Below are positions 56,581 through 64,000 of a stretch of 64,000 bases of DNA, piece by piece (position 1 is the stretch's first letter; the number at the start of each line of letters is the position of its first letter). The notes under the pieces are model-generated. The model worked only from the letters and a program-made list of their open reading frames with translations. It made no database searches and was not told where the DNA came from. The position numbers and the translations under genes were made by a program. Source of the stretch: Siphonodentalium dalli (lineage: Eukaryota > Mollusca > Scaphopoda > Gadilida > Siphonodentaliidae); NCBI GenBank assembly GCA_032622095.1, contig CP136065.1, positions 58,277,949 to 58,341,948 of the forward strand, written 5' to 3'.

Positions 56581-59500
56581 GTACTAGTACCCTCCCCATC
56601 ACTGGAATCAGGTAGAATCAGGCTAATCTCCTTACCTTCTCACAAAAGGTGACTCAATCGTTAATATAATCCCCTTCAAACTATCCTTAAAGCGATGAAA
56701 CACAGTACGACAAACTCTACCTAGCCAGAGTAGAAAAGAAAGTATTCGACATGGCACATGAAGAATTCTTCAGACACTGAATGAATGAACACAGAATGGC
56801 CTCATTGAATTAAATCATTCAAGGTATTTCATAGTTGTTCATTGGTTGAATGCTCGGATATACACGCTATACAATGGGTACCAATAGAGGCGTCCATTTG
56901 TTCTGACACATAGGTGGACAGGCTATAATTAATCATCATAAGCAAAAGTTGCATTGGATCAAGTGGTCGCTATTAACTGGTGTACACTACGTATCCGTAT
57001 GAGCTGTTACTAATTATGGTACCTACATACTTATGTAATGTTGTGAACTTAGTTCTAATTAGTATAGGTACAGTGGGAGCCAAAATAAACATTTTTGTAA
57101 TGTTATTTTCATATTTCAGTTATCAGGTCACTAACCTTGGTTTAGTTATGTCCATGGAAAGAGCAGAGTTGGCAGTAAATATAAATAGCGATTGGTAAAT
57201 GTGGTCTTTATGTACAAAGGCCAAATGGTTAAGATGGAGGAATGAGTTCAAGTGACAGACAAATTGGGTGCCAAAACTAAAGCAATGAACCACTTAGATG
57301 CAGAATCCAAAGTTCAAAATTCTCAGCATCAGACCAAAATCACCAAATGCAAATTATTTTGTATATGAAGAAGAATATCTACTATATGCTGTTAGTTGTA
57401 TTCTTGCAATTTGATCTGTCATATCATTAGATTCTTTTAGACACTGGGGACAGGGGTAGTAGAACCATGCACTGAATGCCAAGGGAGAAAACCCATCAGC
57501 TGGACATTTTCCACAATGTTTTATGTGCATTTTTCAGGAATCAGTGGAGGGCAATGGAACCCTTTCATCAGACATCCTGCTGTGCCCTGCTGGGTGAGGG
57601 GTGGATTAATAGATCAGTTATCCAGATGGGGTGACCATGCCCCTAGACCAGTTCAGTCAGGTTATAAAGTGACATGAGTAAACTTTGCAAGAATCATGAT
57701 TCAGCTTTATATATAGATGCTGTTTTATACCACAATTTGGTGTTTTGCTGTATGTGAACATTGGTAGGATAAACATTTGCTCTATTTGGCACTAACTGTG
57801 TATAACGGTACTACCTGTTTATAGATCACTGTTTCTTTTTCTATGAAATAGTATATACACATAGCAGGAACTACAGACCTTACCAGAGGTCACGTTAGCC
57901 ATATTAGGAGATGGCGAGTCCATGTTTGGCAATTCAAATCCAGTTGAATACAAATTCACAGGTGAATAAAGTTCCTACGCCATGCGGATGAGCATGAGAG
58001 GTTTCCACGCCTGAGTTATGTCAGGAGGTGGAAAGTATAGAGGGACCAACACAGAAAACTACTTAATTGTTTAGTTAGTACATCACAAAGGAATGTATAT
58101 GCTATATGAAGACCACATCAAGCATATTATATAAGAATATAAATGTCAAATAGATGACTTTAATCATAGTTTTAGAAGGGAAATTTTGGGAAGAGTGTTC
58201 TCATCAAGCATACAAATTGAGTGGAAATGAATAAATGCCATAAAAAGTACTTGAACTGAACTAGTAAAAGACTCAAATGGCAATTTAATTGAGTTCAACA
58301 CTGCTTGCTTCAAGAATCTCAACATTATGTTAGGTGTGTACTAGAAAATTGTGAGATGCCACTGCACTCATGAATGAGTAAAGATAAGGGAGCAAACTTA
58401 ACAAAAGCCCTTGGGCTTGTTGTTTAATCCCTTTTCCAATCCAACAATCATTTATCCTATTCTGTTTTTATTGTCAACACTTTGTCAAATGTATATATGT
58501 TATTATGATTGGAATAAATATGTTTACACTAATGAGTAAAGATTAGTAAAGAAAGAGTTAAATTTCTTTTATTTCCAGTATCATATGAGAAATCCATGAC
58601 AGATAACTACTACTCTAAACTTATACTACCACCTTATCCAAGGACACAATGTAACGCAAACACCCTGATACAGAGGACCAATGTTTCTCTAACCTACGCA
58701 GATAAACACATTTCCAGAATTAGCCCCCTTTGATTCTTTGTAGACTTAACACCTTAGTAGATCACAAAGGCTAAATGTGGTAAGTCTTCCCACCAAAAAC
58801 ATTCCATTTGTGTGTGGAATTTGTACATTAGTAAACCTCCGGTAATGTGTTGTGTGTGTGTTTCCATTTCGCAGTCCCTCTGTTCAAATTGACAATCAAC
58901 CACCACGCAACATGGAACCTAGGTGGTAAATATAGTCAAGTAGGTCTTCAGCAGCAGTATAAGTATACACTTCAAGACTTACGTCTGTCTCTTCTGAAAG
59001 GCATGTCTCCATAATGAGCCTTCAGTGGTGAAGCAAATTCAATGCCACCACTGAGCAATTTGAGGTTGATAACATTGCCTTCAGCAGCTATGCCATATCA
59101 ACAAGGTCCATTTTAGTTGTAAAGTTATAAGCATGGTCTATTATTCGTTTGGAGGAATGATCAGAAAAAATTAGCAGACAGATGAAAAGATGATACAAGT
59201 TTAGGAAGTTCATATTATTTGGTGGGAAATATTGAGATAATAAGTTCAATAAACAGGGTGTTTGACAAACAGGCTCTTTGTTGAATAGAATTATCTGATC
59301 ATTTCCTTAGGGAACTATGGCTAATGTTAATTCTTATACATTTTAGACGTTTAAAGACCCACAGTCACCCCTTGATTGCATTGTAGGTATATGAAACACC
59401 AGGATAGGTCTGTGTTGGTTAGTTGAATGGACGGGGTTCAGCTTCATTACAGCCACCACCAGGTCACATCAGATCTGTTTATTGTTTGGAGAAAAGACTG

Positions 59501-61048
59501 CGGAAAAAATTTCACTGAGAAATGACTTGACTGCGTGTAAAACATTGGACCCCTGATAAATGACTGACGAACTTGCCCAGATAAACAAATTAGGTGACCA
59601 TGGAGTAATGGAACACTGAATCTGAGCTCTTCATGGATTGAACTGGCTTCCTCACAGCTGATAGCTATGAACTTTGATACAACCCAATGCATGATATCAG
59701 GGAGCTGGAGCAGGGGGGTAATGGCCCATTCTGGGGGCAGAGGAGGGGGTACCCTTTCATTCTTCATGGAATGATATGTCCCACTTATCAGCTAACACAG
59801 CATTGTTTTATTGTCCTAGGAGTAACAATTATACACCATTCCATTTAGTCGCTTAATAATTATGAGCTTGCTCGTGGGGATTGTTATGAATGAAAAAGCG
59901 CCCTTTTCTGTAAGTGGTAGCCCCCTCCCTTCTGGCGCCACTGGATTATATAACTGTAATTTACAACTAACTGCCACTATGCCATGCACAATTAATCTAA
60001 CAGAAGCTCAGAGCAGAAGCCTATGGCAAAAAAACACATGAATACAGGTAAACAATGATTTTTTTTGCGGACATATGCCTTTGTTTATAATACCAATATA
60101 AACCTTGAGCTAAATTAGGAAAGACTCGTGTCATAACGGGTTATTGCATATAAATCAGACATATCTGAAGCTCGTAAATATTACTGGCTTGAGTTGAGAT
60201 GCCAGTTTTTTGACAGTGTAACAGGAAGCCGATTGTTAAATATAAAGCGGAAGTTTGGAGGAAAAAGAATCCAACAAGTAGCAACTGAGAGCCATAAATC
60301 ACCGTGAGGCACCATGAAGTGCTCTGAGATGTCTAGAGGCCAGCATACATATCATGGGAGATAATTCAGATAAGAGTGGGTGTAATGTTTGCAGTAGAAT
60401 AAGAGATAACCTGAGGATATTAAATCATGAAGGAAGTCATTGTGAGGTAGAGACTTTGTATGCAGAGTTATTTTGGAAGTGCTGATGAGGCAATTTTTTA
60501 ATGAGAATTCCTGGTATTAGTGGAGCTATAAAGTAATCATGGTTTAAAACCAAACAATGTGTTGAACCATTTCTTACACCAATTCATCGCATACAATATG
60601 ATACATAACTAATATTTTGTTATGAACAGTTCATTAAATAGCTATGACAAAAATGCATGATTCGCCAAGATATGACATTTCTGAGGACTAAACATGTCTA
60701 CCAATAGATAGATCTTTCACCATTACGGAAAAAGGAATCAACTTTTTTTCGAGACCGTTTATCCCTATAATTCTTCACATAGCATGTATGATTGAATCTC
60801 AGTAAGTTGATTGGATGAGTGCTACTAGTATGACTGGCTTGACTGCTACTAAATCGTTCAGGACAGAGGTAAGGGGGGTTCATGTAGTTTACAGAACCAT
60901 TCTTGCAGTTGAGGTATAATGACCACGTTGTGCAGTCTATGTGACTGGATATCATGTACTAATACAAAGATCTACTTTGACTCTTTAGTGTGCAGAGCAA
61001 CATTTATGTCATCATACGGATAGTGGATGGAAGGACATTTATGTCGTT
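56581..61048. other. Long unassigned stretch
   Basis: Apart from the D copy at 59123-59321 and a D-like tip near 58531-58561 (GTAAAGAAAGAGTTAA), nothing is recognised in about 4.4 kb. It is the most MITE-poor part of the window. Confidence 0.45.
59123..59321 (-). mobile_element. Family D element, copy 10, both tips lost
   Basis: Body only: TTATAAGCATGGTCTATTATTC to CATTTCCTTAGGGAACTATGG. Confidence 0.65.
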
Positions 61049-61296
61049 TTAACCCTTTGAGTGCCCAGTCGATTTTTGTATCAACCCATATACCCTGTGC
61101 CAATGCATTCTCTTATATATGCGAGTCGACCATAGATCGCCTCAAATATATAAGAGAATGCATTGGCCTAACAATTTTTTTTTTATTTTTTTTTAAATTT
61201 TTTACAATTTTAATAATTTATTCTTATATTCTTTAACAGACTTATTTTGTAGGTTTAGGGCCGATGAGATCGGCCCCCTGGCACTCAAAGGGTTAA
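61049..61296 (-). mobile_element. Family C TTAA element, copy 3
   Basis: TTAACCCTTTGAGTGCCCAG to CACTCAAAGGGTTAA, with the hairpin at 61095-61167 and an A/T-rich tract after it. Confidence 0.83.
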
Positions 61297-62073
61297 TACG
61301 GTAGTTTTAGGGTAGTATCATGTTACTGTGTATATAACATAGAAAAATTGTCTCACTTTTCATGTGAACAAGCAGATGGATATTATTTTTATTATTTACA
61401 TTGGTTCATACTTTTAATAATGTTGTCTATATTATTTTTATTTGTTACTATAGGGCAACATTACAATATACTCAGTTTATTATTCACCCATGGATATGAC
61501 ATCATATATGACATACTCACCCGCCTAAGGATTATTATTGGTGATAATATACCAGCAATCTATTGCTGAAAACCCATATCACAGCAAATCTGTGGGATAT
61601 CCAATACTTAGTGAAAATGGGTTAATATCATTTTAATTACTTCATCAGTTGTGAAGGAAAATTGCTATTGTTGTAATCTGAATGATGTGGGGTTATTGAA
61701 TCAGATCGTTATCTGAGATTATGAGATACAATAGATATATACAGTGATGGATCAGGTTAATCTGACGCCCACCTGTACGATATGTCTCTCCTGCTAATCC
61801 AAGATCAACTTCAATTACACACACACAAATATAAATATTATACTCCCTGCAGTGAATGACTATGTAACATTTTATTTGTATGCAGTGAATGAAGGTGCAG
61901 CCTCAATGAGTAATGAGACAGCCTCTTACAATATCACTCAGCAATGTCCTTCAACAATATCATTCAATTATATCATTCAACATTTCAACAATTGCGATGT
62001 ATGCCCAACAGACTTGGAAGTTAGCCATTGTAATATAGGCTAAATATTATTTTATATAGTAACTGGCATGTTG
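61297..62073. other. Unassigned
   Basis: Two plus-strand frames of about 65-70 codons with no support. Confidence 0.45.
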
Positions 62074-62207
62074 TACAGTAATGCTCTAAATAATCGACTC
62101 CTTAACCACAGCAGAATTATGGGTAATTTTTCAGGATTTAGTCTCCCTGAAAAATTACCCATAATTATGCTGTGGTTAAGTAGTCGATTATTTAGAGCAT
62201 TACTGTA
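62074..62207. mobile_element. Family F MITE, copy 10, internally deleted
   Basis: A 134-bp copy with ends TACAGTAATGCTC and GAGCATTACTGTA; the centre is removed from both arms. Confidence 0.83.
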
Positions 62208-62828
62208 GGTAACATCCCTGATTGTGGTAGAATCCATACTATCAATTATAGAGAACTGCATACTGAAACAGCATCACTACCCAACAAAAGTTTAGTGTTT
62301 GTGATCCATGTAGACATAAATGGGTACCTAGTTGTATGAGGTATGCTTAGGATACAGAAATAGTGATCTTATCCATGACAAGATATGCTCATAGCACACA
62401 GAGATCAAGACTTCAACTGATTAGGCCAAAGAAAAAATATTTATGGTTTGTGTTTCCCTACCGACCTGACCCCTACCCTAAAGTTTTTTTCATGGTTTTC
62501 AAGAAAATCTATTGAATTTTTTCTGAAAAATTGCATAAAACACAAAAAACACATTTAAGCATCTCAGAATATGTTGATTTCAAAGTAAAAGTATTGTGTA
62601 ATATTAAAATTTATACAAAAATAATCAAAAGTAATTTTATGTTGATCTTGCAGAGTAAAATACGCACACGAAAAGTCATAATAATATGTCAAAATAGCAA
62701 AATTAGTTAGAAAATATTTCAAGCCTACCTACCGATAACTGTTTTTTTTATGGCTTGTAACCCAAACCAGACATTTAATTTTCTTTGGCCTTATCAGTAC
62801 CGGTATGTGCAACATAATACAAGAGAAT

Positions 62829-62900
62829 TTGCTGAACTTATTATCTGAACTACTAAGGGAACTACTCATCAATAAGTATTTATAGTATAAAAAGGGTTAA
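62829..62900 (-). mobile_element. Family D fragment, right end only
   Basis: TTTGCTGAACTTATTATCTG, then ACTACTCATCAATAAGTATT and AAAGGGTTAA. Confidence 0.68.
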
Positions 62901-64000
62901 TCTTATTTAAAGTTTTCTTGACAGAGTAAACATGAATACATCAGGTAGCTGGCTCACAACCATACTTCCTGGATCTAAAGTATTCTCAAACACCCTTGAA
63001 ATTATTATAAGTCTAATAAACGTCCCATATAAATGAAAGTCTATGCTGCTTTTATGATTACACATTGTATGCCCAGACAGACTTCAAATAAACTGCACAT
63101 CTAATGCACAATTCACATGCAATAAACACAAGTGCATAGAGGTTTACCAGATCTCATCCTGACAGCGAATTATCTTGGCAATATTCCCACAAGACATTCC
63201 AAAAGAATGACACCCTTTGAAATAAACAGGGATGCATGGATTGTGGAGATCAAGTAATAATTTGGAATGTATCACCAATCACTTGCTGTAATGCCTTCAT
63301 TTTAACACCATGTGCTGCAAAGTTTGTCACAATTAAAGTCAATGCATGTTGTAAAGCTTCGATCCAACCAATTTTTAAATAACAAGAGGTTGTATCGCCA
63401 ATGCTGGCATAACCCCCCATGGTGCAAATTCAAACATGGGCAGGCAGGAACTCAAATATAGAAGTGACCAAATCGCAAAACATTGACAAACTATTATTAA
63501 AGGTGCATAATGCAGGCAAAAAATTGGGACAAACCTGGTTTGCTCACTGATTTGTCTTTTATACCACAAATTATTGATATTGGTTCATATTTGTTCGAGC
63601 AATCAATGGACAAACGGTGCAGTCAGTCCAGTATAACCCCATTCTCTTCGAGAGTGAGGGTATATTAAGGTGGATGCCAAAGATCGCATCTCATTTCTGT
63701 ATTTCTGTATTGAATAAAACGGACATGCTGATTGAAAAAGTTTTATGAAAGCCCAAAGAAGCTCAAAAACACTAAATGTGCCACAGCATCGTATCCCCCA
63801 ATAACACACACATCCACTACATTCATTTTTTATATTTATACAGCTTTTTGATGATTATTCCCATAAAAAATCTAAGTGTATTCTTACATATTTTCACAAA
63901 ATCTTCTGAGAATTTGAGATTAGCCCACATAGCACATTAATTCAGCCCAATATAAGATTTTCAAGCACTTAGCAATGATAATGTAATCAATATAAATAAC
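62901..64000. other. Unassigned right edge
   Basis: No repeats or exons recognised up to the end of the window. Confidence 0.45.

Noticed and set aside
1-64000. CRISPR array, phage or bacterial defence genes
   Set aside because: The repeated palindromes are TA-, TTAA- and 8-bp-flanked eukaryotic MITEs without regular spacers, and spliced exons show that the DNA is eukaryotic.

Overview
This is a eukaryotic, animal-type window: AT-rich, intron-dominated and densely seeded with short non-autonomous transposons. No rRNA, tRNA, CRISPR, operon or prokaryotic gene was seen. Several low-complexity repeat styles (motifs such as 'gggccataactctgg', GGAC/GGACGCAC arrays, and 'gaaatttggtatg' duplications) resemble those I associate with molluscs, particularly bivalves. 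The organism assignment is therefore an inference (lophotrochozoan, probably mollusc), not a proof.

The only gene I can support runs on the minus strand. It is seen as five internal coding exons, in transcript order 24564-24413, 15261-15185, 11184-11062, 5427-5272 and 812-513. Each has an AG acceptor and GT donor, and the reading phases join without a break (0-2, 2-1, 1-1, 1-1, 1-1). The first exon encodes the C-terminal half of a PDZ domain of the kind found in ALP/Enigma (PDLIM, LDB3/Zasp) proteins, and more distantly synaptopodin-2-like proteins. The following exons encode a Ser/Pro/His/Gly-rich, probably disordered linker ending in a basic, possibly helical stretch. The exon for the N-terminal half of the PDZ domain, the start codon, and the stop codon (with any LIM domains) were not found. 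The last two probably lie outside the window.

The remaining sequence is mostly introns and upstream DNA built from MITE families. (i) Four families (A-D) have TTAA target sites and CCCTTT...AAAGGG ends, so they look piggyBac-like. A, B and C share one internal hairpin module. (ii) A TA-flanked, almost perfectly palindromic family F has Tc1/mariner-like ends (ten copies). (iii) Family G carries two hairpins and is flanked by 8-bp duplications, so it looks hAT-like. (iv) A two-copy inverted pair at 19.3-21.5 kb has long terminal repeats and 9-bp duplications. (v) There is a separate 450-bp hAT-like element at 54.2 kb. Tandem repeats, isolated hairpins, a likely tRNA-derived SINE and several nested insertions complete the picture.

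Region by region: 0-25 kb holds the exons and their MITE-filled introns; 30.1-30.85 kb is an unusually CpG-rich segment that may be a promoter; 31-64 kb is repeat-rich with no supported coding exon. I see no evidence of a new multi-gene system. The most informative items are the phase-consistent gene, the shared hairpin module across TTAA families, the empty sites preserved inside repeated DNA, and elements sitting exactly between long direct duplications.
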